Origin: Promicromonospora umidemergens | GTDB lineage: Bacteria > Actinomycetota > Actinomycetes > Actinomycetales > Cellulomonadaceae | Assembly: GCF_024171995.1 (NCBI RefSeq) | Contig: NZ_JAMTCT010000011.1 | Location: 62,001-126,000, forward strand | Reading direction: 5' to 3' | Length of the DNA stretch: 64,000 nt | Part shown: positions 43,044 to 51,550 of the stretch, one piece after another | Layout: every line of letters starts with the position of its first letter | How positions within the stretch are numbered: the stretch's first letter is position 1 | Notes under the pieces: generated by a model | Database searches by the model: none | Seen by the model: only the letters and a program-made list of their open reading frames with translations | Told to the model about the DNA's origin: nothing | Translations under genes and position numbers: made by a program

Positions 43044-44525
43044 GTGGTTCTCCTCTCCCTCACCGCCAGCCACCGCGAGCTCGACCTCGACGCGCTGGAA
43101 CGCCTGTCCACGGGTTCGTCGTCAGTGGGTCGCGTCGTCGTCGGTACGTGCGGCCCCGTCGCGGGCGCCGTCGTGATCTCGACGTGCAACCGCTTCGAGC
43201 TCTACCTCGACGTCGATGCCCCGCTCAGCGGCGACAGCGTCCGGCACGCGACGCGTCACGTGGCCGAGCTGGTGGCGCACGCCTCCGGCGTCACCGGCGA
43301 CGTCGCGGCCCGGAGCTTCACCGTCCGTACCGGACCGGAGGTCACCGAGCACCTGTTCGCGGTGGCGTCGGGCCTCGACGCCATGGTGGTGGGCGAGCGA
43401 GAGATCGCCGGCCAGGTGAAGCGCTCGCTCGTGGTCGCCCGCGAGCAGGAGACGACGTCCAAGACGCTCGAGCTGCTCTTCCAGACGGCGTCGCGCACCT
43501 CCAAGCGGGTCGGCACGGACACGGAGCTCGGTGCGGCCGGCCGGTCGGTCGTCGCGCTCGCCCTGGACCTCGCAGAGCGCGAGCTGCCACCGTGGGACGG
43601 CACGCGGGTCGTGCTCATCGGCACCGGCTCGTACGCGGGCGCGTCCGTCGCCGCCCTCCGGGCGCGCGGCTGCGACGACATCCGCGTCTACTCGCGGTCC
43701 GGTCGTGCCGGGGTGTTCGCCGACTCGCACGGCGTCCAGCCGGTGGACTCGCTCGTCGAGGCGCTGGCCGACGCCGACCTGGTGGTCAGCTGCAGCGGTG
43801 CGCGCGGTCGCGCGCCGGCCGGGCCGGCGGAGCACTCCCAGGCGGTGCCCGGGCAGGTCGAGCCCTCGGTGGCCGAGCCAGTCGAGACCCGCCTCCGCGG
43901 TCTGACGAGCGAGGACGGTCCCGAGGCGAGCCTCGGTCACGTCCTGGACGCCGCGGCGCTGGTCCGGGCGCGGGAGCGCGCAGCGGACCGGGCCGGCGAC
44001 GAGCCGGAGCCCCGACCGCTCGTGATCCTCGACCTCGCGCTGCACCGCGACGTCGACCCCGGGGTGGCCGACGTCGAGGGCGTGCTGCTCTTCGACCTCG
44101 CCACCCTGAAGGCGCACGCACCCGCTGTGGCCCACGACGTCGTCGCGCAGGCGCAGGTCATCGTGGACGGTGCCGCCCGGCGCTTCGAGGAGACCCGCCT
44201 GGGCCGCGAGGCCGACGCCGCCGTGGTCGCCCTCCTGGACGAGGCGGAGGTCCGAGTGGTCGCAGAGGTCGCCGACGCGGTGGCCGGGCTCACTGCGGAG
44301 CTGGCCGCACGGGGCGGTCCGGCCCCGGGGGACGCCGAGGCCGACGCCATCGCCCGCGAGGTGCGCAGGCGGGTGCATGCCGAGCTGCACGACAAGATCG
44401 TCGCGGTCCGGGCGAAGGCCACTGCCGAGGCGAAGGCCGCAGAGGCCGCACTGGTCCACGGTGCAGAGGCCCTGACGATGCGGGCGTCCGCCCAGCGAGA
44501 CGCCGGCCGGCCCGGCCGCCGATAA
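43044..44525 (+). CDS. hemA: Glutamyl-tRNA reductase
   Basis: 493 aa. It reduces glutamyl-tRNA to glutamate-1-semialdehyde, the committed step. ISTCNRFELY carries the catalytic Cys48; VGEREIAGQVK, SVVALALDLAER and VVLIGTGSYAGASVAALRAR (NADPH-binding) follow. Between the NADPH domain and the C-terminal dimerisation helices is a long insert (from about GRAPAGPAEH) containing PSVAEPVETR, encoded by an interspersed repeat. The C-terminus has an Ala/Lys/Glu-rich tail. GTG start after TTGGAG; transcribed away from hemE. Confidence 0.93.
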   Translation: MVLLSLTASHRELDLDALERLSTGSSSVGRVVVGTCGPVAGAVVISTCNRFELYLDVDAPLSGDSVRHATRHVAELVAHASGVTGDVAARSFTVRTGPEVTEHLFAVASGLDAMVVGEREIAGQVKRSLVVAREQETTSKTLELLFQTASRTSKRVGTDTELGAAGRSVVALALDLAERELPPWDGTRVVLIGTGSYAGASVAALRARGCDDIRVYSRSGRAGVFADSHGVQPVDSLVEALADADLVVSCSGARGRAPAGPAEHSQAVPGQVEPSVAEPVETRLRGLTSEDGPEASLGHVLDAAALVRARERAADRAGDEPEPRPLVILDLALHRDVDPGVADVEGVLLFDLATLKAHAPAVAHDVVAQAQVIVDGAARRFEETRLGREADAAVVALLDEAEVRVVAEVADAVAGLTAELAARGGPAPGDAEADAIAREVRRRVHAELHDKIVAVRAKATAEAKAAEAALVHGAEALTMRASAQRDAGRPGRR

Positions 44526-44589
44526 CTCCTCGGCGCGAATTGGCGGAACAAGGCGGACGGACCGGGTTTCAAGGTCCAATTCGGCCTGT

Positions 44590-44605
44590 GTAACACAATC
44601 GTAAC
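44590..44605 (+). promoter_or_regulatory. GTAAC direct repeat, MtrA/GlnR-type box
   Basis: GTAACACAATCGTAAC has two GTAAC half-sites with a 6-bp spacer, about 66 bp before the exported repeat protein. The layout matches direct repeats described for actinobacterial MtrA- and GlnR-type response regulators. A related copy precedes the next exported protein. Confidence 0.5.
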
Positions 44606-44607
44606 AA

Positions 44608-44625
44608 GGGTGATTTTATTCACCC
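44608..44625. other. Small hairpin GGGTGA-TTTTAT-TCACCC
   Basis: A perfect 6-bp inverted repeat with a T-rich loop just downstream of the GTAAC box. It could be part of an operator or terminate hemA readthrough, but it has no following T-run. Confidence 0.4.
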
Positions 44626-44670
44626 GGTGGGAGGGGGCTAGGTTCGGGGGCTCAAGGACCGAACGCGCAT

Positions 44671-45963
44671 ATGCGCAACGAGATGCTGGAGCACCTTTTG
44701 AAGCACGCAGCACACAAGAAGAAGACCGCATCGGCGGGCGCGCGAACCATCGCGACCGTCGCCATCGCAACAGCGGCCACGAGCATGGCCGCCCCGGCCA
44801 TGGCCGCGGAGGCCTCGCCGCTGGACTCCCTCGGTGACGTCGGCGCGACGGCCGAGGGCCTCAAGTCCGGCCTCCCCGCCATCTCCTCCACGTCGATCGA
44901 CCTGGGCGAGCTCACCGGCGCCGTCCCCACGGCCGACGCGGTGGCCAAGAAGCTCCCCGCCTCGATCGCCCCCACCACGGCGCTCGCGCCGAACTACGAG
45001 CCCGCCCAGTACGTGTCGGGTGCGGTCCAGGGCGCCACGCCCCAGGCCGTCTCGAGCGCCGTGCGTGGCGTGACCAACGGTTCCGCCGTCTCCGGCGTGA
45101 CCGGTACCGCCCACTCCGTCTCCGGGGTGACCGGTACCGCCCACTCGGCGTTCGCGAACGTGCTCGGCGGCAACGGCGCCGGCACCGCGGCCGGCGTCGC
45201 GACCGGTGCGGTCGAGAACGTGCCCGCCACCGTGGCCGACGTGATCCGCAACCTGCCGAACGTCGTGGGCGGCGTGACCGGCCCGGCCGCAGGCCTCGCC
45301 GCGACCCTGCCGGGCGTGCTCGGTGGCGTGGGCAGCCTCGTCAACAGCGTCGTGTCGCAGGTTCCCGGCGTGGTCGCAGGGGTGCCGGGAGTCGTGGCCA
45401 AGGTCACCACACCGGCCGCCGGTGCCGTAGAGGCCGTCGTGGGTGACGTCGCCGTCGACGGTGTCGTCAAGCCGGTCGCCGCGGGGACCGTCGGCGCCGT
45501 CGGCTCCGTGCAGGGCAACGTCGTGCCGGGCGCCGGCTCGACCGTCGGCCACGCGACGGGCTCCGTCGTTCCGGGTGCCGCAGGCACCGTGGCCGACGAC
45601 GTCCTGCCGGCCGTCGTGAACGGTGTGGCCAAGCCGGTCGGTGGCGTCGTCGTCGACGGTGTGGCCAAGGGTGTCGTCAAGGGCGACGTGGTCGACAACG
45701 TGGTGAAGCCGGTCGTCAGGGACACCGTCGTGGACGGCGTCGCGAAGCCGCTGGTCAAGGGCGCCGTCGTGGACGGCGTCGCGAAGCAGGTCGTGAAGGA
45801 CGGCGTCACGGAGCCCGTCATGGACACCGTGGACAGCACCGTCAAGGGCGTCGCTGGCGGCGCCGCGAAGGACACCGTCGGCGGCGTCACGGGCGCTGTG
45901 GACGGCGTGACCGGCGGCGCTGTGAGCGGTGTCACGGGAGGGCTTCTGGGCGGCCTTTCCTGA
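44671..45963 (+). CDS. Exported Val/Gly/Ala repeat protein, unknown function
   Basis: 430 aa. A Lys-rich start (HAAHKKKTASAGARTIATVA) and hydrophobic stretch end with APAMA-A, a signal peptide. The mature part is low-complexity: SGVTGTAHS occurs twice, then a long series of degenerate units like VVDGVAKPVVKG and GVTGAVDGVTGG. No anchor, LPXTG or catalytic motif is visible, and there is no Cys. It ends just before a strong terminator. Probably a secreted or wall-associated structural protein. ATG 44671 chosen; ATG 44683 is possible. Confidence 0.7.
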   Translation: MRNEMLEHLLKHAAHKKKTASAGARTIATVAIATAATSMAAPAMAAEASPLDSLGDVGATAEGLKSGLPAISSTSIDLGELTGAVPTADAVAKKLPASIAPTTALAPNYEPAQYVSGAVQGATPQAVSSAVRGVTNGSAVSGVTGTAHSVSGVTGTAHSAFANVLGGNGAGTAAGVATGAVENVPATVADVIRNLPNVVGGVTGPAAGLAATLPGVLGGVGSLVNSVVSQVPGVVAGVPGVVAKVTTPAAGAVEAVVGDVAVDGVVKPVAAGTVGAVGSVQGNVVPGAGSTVGHATGSVVPGAAGTVADDVLPAVVNGVAKPVGGVVVDGVAKGVVKGDVVDNVVKPVVRDTVVDGVAKPLVKGAVVDGVAKQVVKDGVTEPVMDTVDSTVKGVAGGAAKDTVGGVTGAVDGVTGGAVSGVTGGLLGGLS

Positions 45964-46006
45964 CCCGAACTCCGAGAGGACCCCAGCCTCTTCGGTCTTG
46001 ACGTAG

Positions 46007-46047
46007 CAAGGTGGAGCGCCATTGGCGCTCCACCTTGTTTACGTTTT
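46007..46047 (+). terminator. Rho-independent terminator
   Basis: CAAGGTGGAGCGCCA and its exact complement form a 15-bp perfect stem around a single T (46007-46037), followed by TTTACGTTTT. It lies 44 bp after the stop of the repeat protein. Confidence 0.9.
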
Positions 46048-46083
46048 ACGGCCCTTTGCTCAGGTTCCATTCTCCTGCCGGTT

Positions 46084-46099
46084 GTTATCTAATCGTTAC
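46084..46099 (-). promoter_or_regulatory. Second GTAAC-type direct repeat
   Basis: On the minus strand the sequence reads GTAACGATTAGATAAC, two (G/A)TAAC half-sites six bases apart, 112 bp upstream of the His-rich wall protein. It resembles the box at 44590-44605, suggesting a shared regulator. Confidence 0.45.
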
Positions 46100-46211
46100 C
46101 ATCGGATCGGGTTTTTCCGGTCTACCCCTTTTGCTCCAATTCTTGATCCGGTAGCGTCATCGCGTCCCCCGGGTTCCGGGCCGTTGTAGCCGACCAGCTG
46201 GAGCAGCTCCC

Positions 46212-47045
46212 ATGAAGCACGCCGCCGTCAAGCCTTCGTCCGTCGCCAGGTCCACGGCCTCCCGTGTCGTGGCGACGATCGCGCTCGCCACCGCGGCGAC
46301 GGCGGTCGCCAGCCCGGCGATGGCCCACGAGGGCGGCGGCCACGACGGGCACGAGGGCTATGACGGCCACCAGGGCTACGGCGGTCACGACCTGGACCGC
46401 TGGCACGACGACGGCCGCGACTCCTCTGACGCCCCGCGCTCCTACGAGCCCGCCCGTTACAGCGAGCCGGACTACGACATGCCGCGGTACGGGTCCCAGC
46501 AGGGCGACTGCGACCGGGGCGAGAGCCAGGTCCGCTCCGACTGGGACGAGGACGACCGCGAGCAGGTGCGCGAGATCGTGCGGGAGCACGTGAACGAGGC
46601 CGACGCGCCCGCCCCGAAGCCGGAGCCCGCCGTCGAGACAGGCGAGCGGCCGGTCGCGGATACCCCGAAGAAGGTCGCGCCGGTCGAGGCGCCGGCGGTC
46701 GCGGAGCCTGCGGCGCCCGCGGTGGCCGAGACGTCCGAGCCTGCCCTGTCCGAGCCTGCCCCGTCCGAGCCGCCGGTGGCCGTGCAGGCGCCCGGGCAGC
46801 AGTGGCAGGGCAGGCCGACGGCGGCCGACACCGCAGGGGCCGAGCTCACCTCCTACGTCCCGTCCGAGGGCGCAGAGGCGATCGGGCAGGACGCCTCCGC
46901 GCTCTCCGAGGCCACCCTCGACGCCCCGGTCCGGCTCGCCACGACCGGTGCGGAGGCTGCCGCCCTCACGGCCGCGGCCGGCGCCCTGGTGATCGGCGGT
47001 GCGGGATCGCTGCTGGTCGCCCGCCGCAGTCATGTCCGCGCCTGA
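46212..47045 (+). CDS. His-rich exported protein with LAXTG sorting signal
   Basis: 277 aa. A signal peptide ends at SPAMA-H (about residue 38). The mature N-terminus is rich in His, Asp and Gly (HEGGGHDGHEGYDGHQG, then GGHDLDRWHDD), suggesting metal or haem binding. A long Pro/Ala/Glu spacer follows. The C-terminus has LATTG (242-246), a hydrophobic helix and a basic end (ARRSHVRA), the class E sortase signal used by many high-GC actinobacteria. ATG start with GGAGCAG. It lies next to the haem genes and may capture iron, haem or another metal at the wall (inference). Confidence 0.75.
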   Translation: MKHAAVKPSSVARSTASRVVATIALATAATAVASPAMAHEGGGHDGHEGYDGHQGYGGHDLDRWHDDGRDSSDAPRSYEPARYSEPDYDMPRYGSQQGDCDRGESQVRSDWDEDDREQVREIVREHVNEADAPAPKPEPAVETGERPVADTPKKVAPVEAPAVAEPAAPAVAETSEPALSEPAPSEPPVAVQAPGQQWQGRPTAADTAGAELTSYVPSEGAEAIGQDASALSEATLDAPVRLATTGAEAAALTAAAGALVIGGAGSLLVARRSHVRA

Positions 47046-47051
47046 CCCCAC

Positions 47052-48401
47052 TCATGCCCAGGCCGGGGCGTCCGTACCCCACGGGTGTGCGGGGTGCGCG
47101 TAGTCGTCGTATCCCGGGAGGGCCGGCCGCGCGGTGGTGACCCGCCCGTGTGTCACGGTCTCGGTCGCCGGCACCCGGCAGGGCTCGGCGCGTCGCGCGC
47201 CGGCGGGCTCAGCACGGCGCGGCACCGCGGCCGCCGGGCGCAGCGGGTCGCGTCCCGGGAGGTCAAGCAGCCAGGTGGCGGTGCGCGCGAGCGACACCGA
47301 CACGTCGCGGCCGGGCCCGTCGTCCCGGAGGGTGAGCGCGTCGACGATCCCGGCAGCGAGCAGGTAGCCGGAGGCGTGATCGAGCACCTGAGCGGGAAGC
47401 GCCCCTGGCGCCCCGTCCCGGCCCTCCAGCAGTGCGATGCCGCTGGCCGCCTGCACTATCGAGTCGAACCCCCGCCGACCGGACCACGGCCCCGTGTCGC
47501 CCCATGCGGACACCCTTCCGGTCACCGTGCCACGTGGAACCCGGAGCCCGAGCGACTCGATCGCGCCGGGCCGGTAGCCCGTGACCAGCACGTCGGCCGT
47601 GTCCAGCAGGTCCTGCGCGGTACGGCGGCCGTGCGCATCCCGCAGATCGAGGACGGTGCTGCGCTTGCCCTGTCCCGTGTCGAGGTGCTGCCACTCGATC
47701 TCCGCGGGATCCGGCGGGTCGACGCGGAGCACGTCGGCGCCGAGCAGCGCGAGCGTGCGCGTGGCGACGGGGCCGGCGATCACCCTGGTGAGGTCGAGCA
47801 CGCGGATGCCGGCCAGAGGCGTGGCTCCGCCGGCCGACGTGCCGGTCGGGGGACGCCGTCCTGAGCCCGGACGCGGTCCTGGGCCTGCAGGATCGGTCCG
47901 CTGCCCCGTCCGTACCAGGGGGCCCGACGCCGCCGCGCGCCCCGGCTCCGACGCTCGCCACTCCTGCTCCGTCCGTACGCGCGCCACGATCGCGCCGGCA
48001 TGCGGTCCTGAGCCTGCCGGGCCGGCCGCGCGGTCCTCGAGCTCCTGTCCCGACAGCACCGTGAGGCGGTGGGCGAACGCGGCCCTGCCGACGTCGTCGG
48101 GCAGGCCGACGAGGGCCGTCAGGCGCGACCGGTGGTGCGGGTAGTTCGCGTGGGTGCGGACCCAGCCGTCGGCTGTGGCGAAGAAGCCGGAGAGCTGGGC
48201 GAACCCGGCCATGGGCTGTCCGTCGAGCGCGAAGACGCGGTCAGAGGCGAGCGCGGCGGCGAGCCGGGCGGGATCAGGCAGGGGAGGCTCGTCGGCTCCT
48301 CTCGCCCCTCGTCCGGCCCGCGCGGCCGCGCGCTGGACCGCTCGGACCGCGTCGAGCGCGAGGTCGAGCACGGGCAGGTGGGCGGCGAGCCAGGGTTCCA
48401 C
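47052..48401 (-). CDS. CoA-transferase family III (CaiB/BaiF) protein
   Basis: 449 aa. LAGIRVLDLTRVIAGPVATR, then LALLGADVLRVDPP, is the family III signature, here in the middle of the chain. LDLRDAHGRRTAQDLLDTADVLVTGYRPG, with the substrate Asp region, and SIVQAASGIALLEG follow. The half before the signature is less conserved (FALDGQPMAGFAQLSG) and contains a low-complexity Pro/Gly/Arg stretch. The substrate is unknown. GTG start without a strong ribosome site. Convergent with the His-rich protein, six bases apart. Confidence 0.82.
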   Translation of the reverse strand: MEPWLAAHLPVLDLALDAVRAVQRAAARAGRGARGADEPPLPDPARLAAALASDRVFALDGQPMAGFAQLSGFFATADGWVRTHANYPHHRSRLTALVGLPDDVGRAAFAHRLTVLSGQELEDRAAGPAGSGPHAGAIVARVRTEQEWRASEPGRAAASGPLVRTGQRTDPAGPGPRPGSGRRPPTGTSAGGATPLAGIRVLDLTRVIAGPVATRTLALLGADVLRVDPPDPAEIEWQHLDTGQGKRSTVLDLRDAHGRRTAQDLLDTADVLVTGYRPGAIESLGLRVPRGTVTGRVSAWGDTGPWSGRRGFDSIVQAASGIALLEGRDGAPGALPAQVLDHASGYLLAAGIVDALTLRDDGPGRDVSVSLARTATWLLDLPGRDPLRPAAAVPRRAEPAGARRAEPCRVPATETVTHGRVTTARPALPGYDDYAHPAHPWGTDAPAWA

Positions 48402-48527
48402 AACTCAATCATCGGCCCGGCCCGTCCCCGTCCCACCGGCGGCGTGTGACGGAGCGGCGACGGACCACTTTCCAAAACATCACCGGCCCGACAGATCCGA
48501 GCTCATGCACGCGGATACACTCGCCGC

Positions 48528-49352
48528 ATGGCCAAGAATCCCTCCTCCGACTTCGTGCTGCGGCCCTTCGAAGGTCTCCCTGGAGAGACCGACTGGGTCG
48601 CGATGCGCGAGATCGTCCCGTCAGCGACCGCGACGGCCCGCACGACCGCAGAGTACGGCTCCCGCGACGTCACCGTCGTGACGCTGCTTCCGGGCGCCTG
48701 GACGGCGCTGCACCGTGCCGACGGCACGATCCTGCTCGCCGTGCAGGGCATCCTCGGATCGGGTGACGTGAGCCGGGATCTCGCCGCCGCGCTGCTCGAG
48801 GCGCTGGAGCTCGAGCCGGGCACCGCCGTCGAGCCGGGCGAGCTGCCGGGTGAGGGTCCGCGCCTGCAGGACGTGCTCGACCTGAGCGTCCCGTTCGAGG
48901 CCACGGTGCACGAGACGTTCGACTTCTGGCTCGACCCGAGCGCCGACGTCACGCCGGAGCTCAAGGAGAGCCTGGAGGACGCCGCCGACGGCGCGATCCC
49001 CACGGTCAAGGTGTCCTCCGTCGAGTCGGCCTACTGGTGCAGCATGACTCGCGAGTTCCTCCGCTGGGCACGCCCTGAGCCGGAGGACGACCTCATCGAC
49101 GCCCTCTCTCGGCTGCACGCAAAGCGCGAGTCAGGGCTCGCGGGTGGGAAGTTCGTGGGAGCGTTTCGTGCTTCTGGGCTGGTCGTCCCCGTCTGGGAGC
49201 TGCCGAAGGGTACTGAGGCAGCGGATCTGGAGGGCCCGGCGACGGAGCTCGGCGACAAGCTCACGAAAGCACTTTCCATCAAGGAGCCGCTTGATGCGAA
49301 CGAGCGACGCGCAAGAGCAGGTATCGTCTCCCGGCAGGTCACCCTGCGTTAG
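48528..49352 (+). CDS. Conserved actinobacterial protein (DUF5926-like)
   Basis: 274 aa, cytosolic, acidic. It starts AKNPSSDFVLRPFEGLPGET and carries DWVAMREIVPSATATART, LPGAWTALHRADG, FDFWLDPSADVTPEL and a C-terminal WELPKGTEAADLEGP. These match my memory of the DUF5926 family found across actinobacteria, whose role is unknown. ATG start; divergent from the CoA-transferase gene. Confidence 0.75.
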   Translation: MAKNPSSDFVLRPFEGLPGETDWVAMREIVPSATATARTTAEYGSRDVTVVTLLPGAWTALHRADGTILLAVQGILGSGDVSRDLAAALLEALELEPGTAVEPGELPGEGPRLQDVLDLSVPFEATVHETFDFWLDPSADVTPELKESLEDAADGAIPTVKVSSVESAYWCSMTREFLRWARPEPEDDLIDALSRLHAKRESGLAGGKFVGAFRASGLVVPVWELPKGTEAADLEGPATELGDKLTKALSIKEPLDANERRARAGIVSRQVTLR

Positions 49353-49547
49353 TCCGGACACCCCGGTCGGGCGCGCGCGAGCGGCCCGGAACGCGTCGGC
49401 AGTCACCGAGGATCGCCATGAGCGGTCCAGGTTTCGGCAACTAGCGGACCAAGGGAGTAGGATTCCAGGGGTAAACCTTTGCACTCACCAAGCAAAGGGC
49501 TATCCGGCCACCCACCAAGGCAAATCGACGCTTCAGGCAGGACAGGT

Positions 49548-50345
49548 GTGAACGCTCTCCCGGTCGCGAAGACCACGCGTCCCGGCAATGCTCAGGCAGG
49601 TAAGAACGTCCAACGGGTTGCGGCGATCATCCCGGCGAAGGACGAAGCCGACCGCATTGCCGCCACCGTGCGCTCTGCGCGTGCGATCCCCCACGTCGAC
49701 CTCGTGCTCGTGGTCGACGACGGCTCCGAGGACGACACGCAGCATGTCGCGCGTGCCGCCGGCGCCGTCGTCGTGCGCCATTCGCACAACCGCGGCAAGG
49801 CAGCGGCGATGGAGACGGGCGCGGCAGTGGTGGCGATGCGCGATGCCGACGGCCGCCCCCCGCGCCTCCTCATGTTCATCGACGGCGACCTCGGCGACAC
49901 CGCCGTGAACACCGCTCCGCTCGTGCGCCCCGTCCGAGAGGGCGTGGCCGATCTCACGATCGCGCTGCTGCCCAAGCAGGCCGGCGCCGGCGGGCGCGGC
50001 GTGGTGGTGGGCGCGGCCCGCCGGGCGATCGAGGCGATGACGGGCTGGAGCCCGTCGCAGCCGTTGTCCGGCATGCGCTGCCTCACTCGCGAGGCCTTCG
50101 AGGCGGCCACCCCGCTCGCGCGCGGCTGGGGCGTCGAGACGGGGATGACCATCGACCTGCTGCGCAAGGGGTACGTCGCCGTCGAGGTGCCGTGCGACCT
50201 CAAGCACCGTGCGTCGGCGAACGACCTCAAGGGCCAGATCCACCGCGCGGCGCAGTACCGCGACGTGCTGCTGGCCGTGAACGCGCGCAAGATGCGCGGC
50301 GCGGTGGACGCGGTACGGCACGCGGGCTCGAACGTCCGTAGCTGA
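49548..50345 (+). CDS. Family 2 glycosyltransferase
   Basis: 265 aa. VAAIIPAKDEADRIAATV is the GT-A N-terminal strand, VLVVDDGSEDDTQHVA binds the nucleotide, and LLMFIDGDLGD contains the DxD metal motif. GKAAAMETGAAV matches the family. No membrane helix, so it acts on a soluble or lipid-linked acceptor at the inner face. GTG at 49548 after AGGACAG; the 195 bases before it contain no gene. In actinobacteria such enzymes near DUF5926 resemble glucosyl-3-phosphoglycerate-type synthases; the substrate is not determined here. Confidence 0.8.
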   Translation: MNALPVAKTTRPGNAQAGKNVQRVAAIIPAKDEADRIAATVRSARAIPHVDLVLVVDDGSEDDTQHVARAAGAVVVRHSHNRGKAAAMETGAAVVAMRDADGRPPRLLMFIDGDLGDTAVNTAPLVRPVREGVADLTIALLPKQAGAGGRGVVVGAARRAIEAMTGWSPSQPLSGMRCLTREAFEAATPLARGWGVETGMTIDLLRKGYVAVEVPCDLKHRASANDLKGQIHRAAQYRDVLLAVNARKMRGAVDAVRHAGSNVRS

Positions 50346-50384
50346 TGAGCGAATACCCGCACGCCTGCCCCGTATCCTGATCCC

Positions 50385-51503
50385 ATGGGGTGGCAGGTCT
50401 GGCTCGGGATTGCCGCGATCGTCGTGGCTCTGCTGGCACTAGCCGTCGCCACCGGGGTCTGGACGCAGCAGGCACGGATGCGGCGCAGGGACCACCGTCG
50501 GGTGACGCCGCCGAGCGCGCAGGCCGCGACCCAGCTCGCGGTCGTCGCGAACCCGTCCAAGCAGGGTGCCGCGGGCCTGCTGGTCCAGGTCCGCGCGCAC
50601 TGCAGCGCCCATGGTCTCCCGGAACCCCTCTGGTACGAGACCACCGTGGACGACCCGGGCAAGGGACCGGCTCTGCGGGCACTGGCCGACGGCGCCGACG
50701 TCGTCATCGCGGCGGGCGGCGACGGAACCGTGCGAGCCGTCGCCGAGGCCATGGTCGGCACGGACAAGCCGATGGGCGTGCTGCCCGTCGGCACGGGCAA
50801 CCTCCTTGCCCGGAACCTCGAGCTGCCGCTGGCCAGCGTGGACGGCGCCCTCGACGTGATCGTGCACGGTCGCACGCGGGCCATCGACGTCGGCTGGCTG
50901 CGGGTGACCGAGTTCGCCGACATGCCGCGCAACGGGGACCACCCCAACCAGCCCGACCACGAGCCCGACACCGAGCGGGAGCACATCTTCCTCGTGATCG
51001 CGGGCCTCGGCTTCGACGCGGCGATGGTCGCGACCGCCGACGCCGACCTGAAGAAGCGGGTGGGCTGGATCGCCTACTTCGTGGCGGGGCTGTCGCACAT
51101 GCAGGCCCGGCGCATGCGTGCCCATCTGCAGCTCGACGACAGCCCGCCGGTGGAGGCCCGCGCCCGGTCGATCATGGTCGGCAACGTCGGGATCCTCCCG
51201 GGCGGCGTGACGCTCCTGCCCGACGCCGTGCTCGACGACGGCGTGCTCGACGTGGCGGCCGTCGACGTCCGCGGCGGGGTGCTCGGCTGGGCCCAGCTGA
51301 CGCTGGAGATCGCCATGCAGGGCGTGGGGGTGCGCAACGACCTGCCGGAGAAGCTCGGCCGCATCGACCACACCAAGGCACGGCGCGCGCGCATCCGGGT
51401 ACCGGCAGGTGAGGAGGCCCAGGTGGACGGTGACCCCCTCGGGCGGGCCGTCGAGATCGACGTCCACGTCCAGCCGGGCGCCCTGCTGGTCCGCGCACCG
51501 TGA
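50385..51503 (+). CDS. Diacylglycerol/lipid kinase family protein
   Basis: 372 aa. One N-terminal membrane helix (about 4-26), then a DAGK catalytic domain: QLAVVANPSKQGAAG, VVIAAGGDGTVRAVAEAM (nucleotide loop) and GVLPVGTGNLLARNL, all diagnostic. The C-terminal beta domain ends with AQVDGDPLG. An acidic-polar insert (PNQPDHEPDTERE) lies in the middle. It phosphorylates a membrane lipid; the exact lipid is unknown. ATG start, 39 bp after the glycosyltransferase. Confidence 0.9.
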   Translation: MGWQVWLGIAAIVVALLALAVATGVWTQQARMRRRDHRRVTPPSAQAATQLAVVANPSKQGAAGLLVQVRAHCSAHGLPEPLWYETTVDDPGKGPALRALADGADVVIAAGGDGTVRAVAEAMVGTDKPMGVLPVGTGNLLARNLELPLASVDGALDVIVHGRTRAIDVGWLRVTEFADMPRNGDHPNQPDHEPDTEREHIFLVIAGLGFDAAMVATADADLKKRVGWIAYFVAGLSHMQARRMRAHLQLDDSPPVEARARSIMVGNVGILPGGVTLLPDAVLDDGVLDVAAVDVRGGVLGWAQLTLEIAMQGVGVRNDLPEKLGRIDHTKARRARIRVPAGEEAQVDGDPLGRAVEIDVHVQPGALLVRAP

Positions 51504-51550
51504 CCGCTGGTCCGCGCACCGTGACCGCGCGGGCCATCTACCCTAGGCGG

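Noticed and set aside
44671..45963. LPXTG or LAXTG anchor on the repeat protein
   Set aside because: The chain ends in GGLLGGLS with no sorting pentapeptide, hydrophobic helix or basic tail.
51487..51530. Short direct repeat at the lipid kinase/large membrane protein junction
   Set aside because: Only two copies of about 20 bases (TGGTCCGCGCACCGTGACCG) at the gene end; likely slippage with no evident role.
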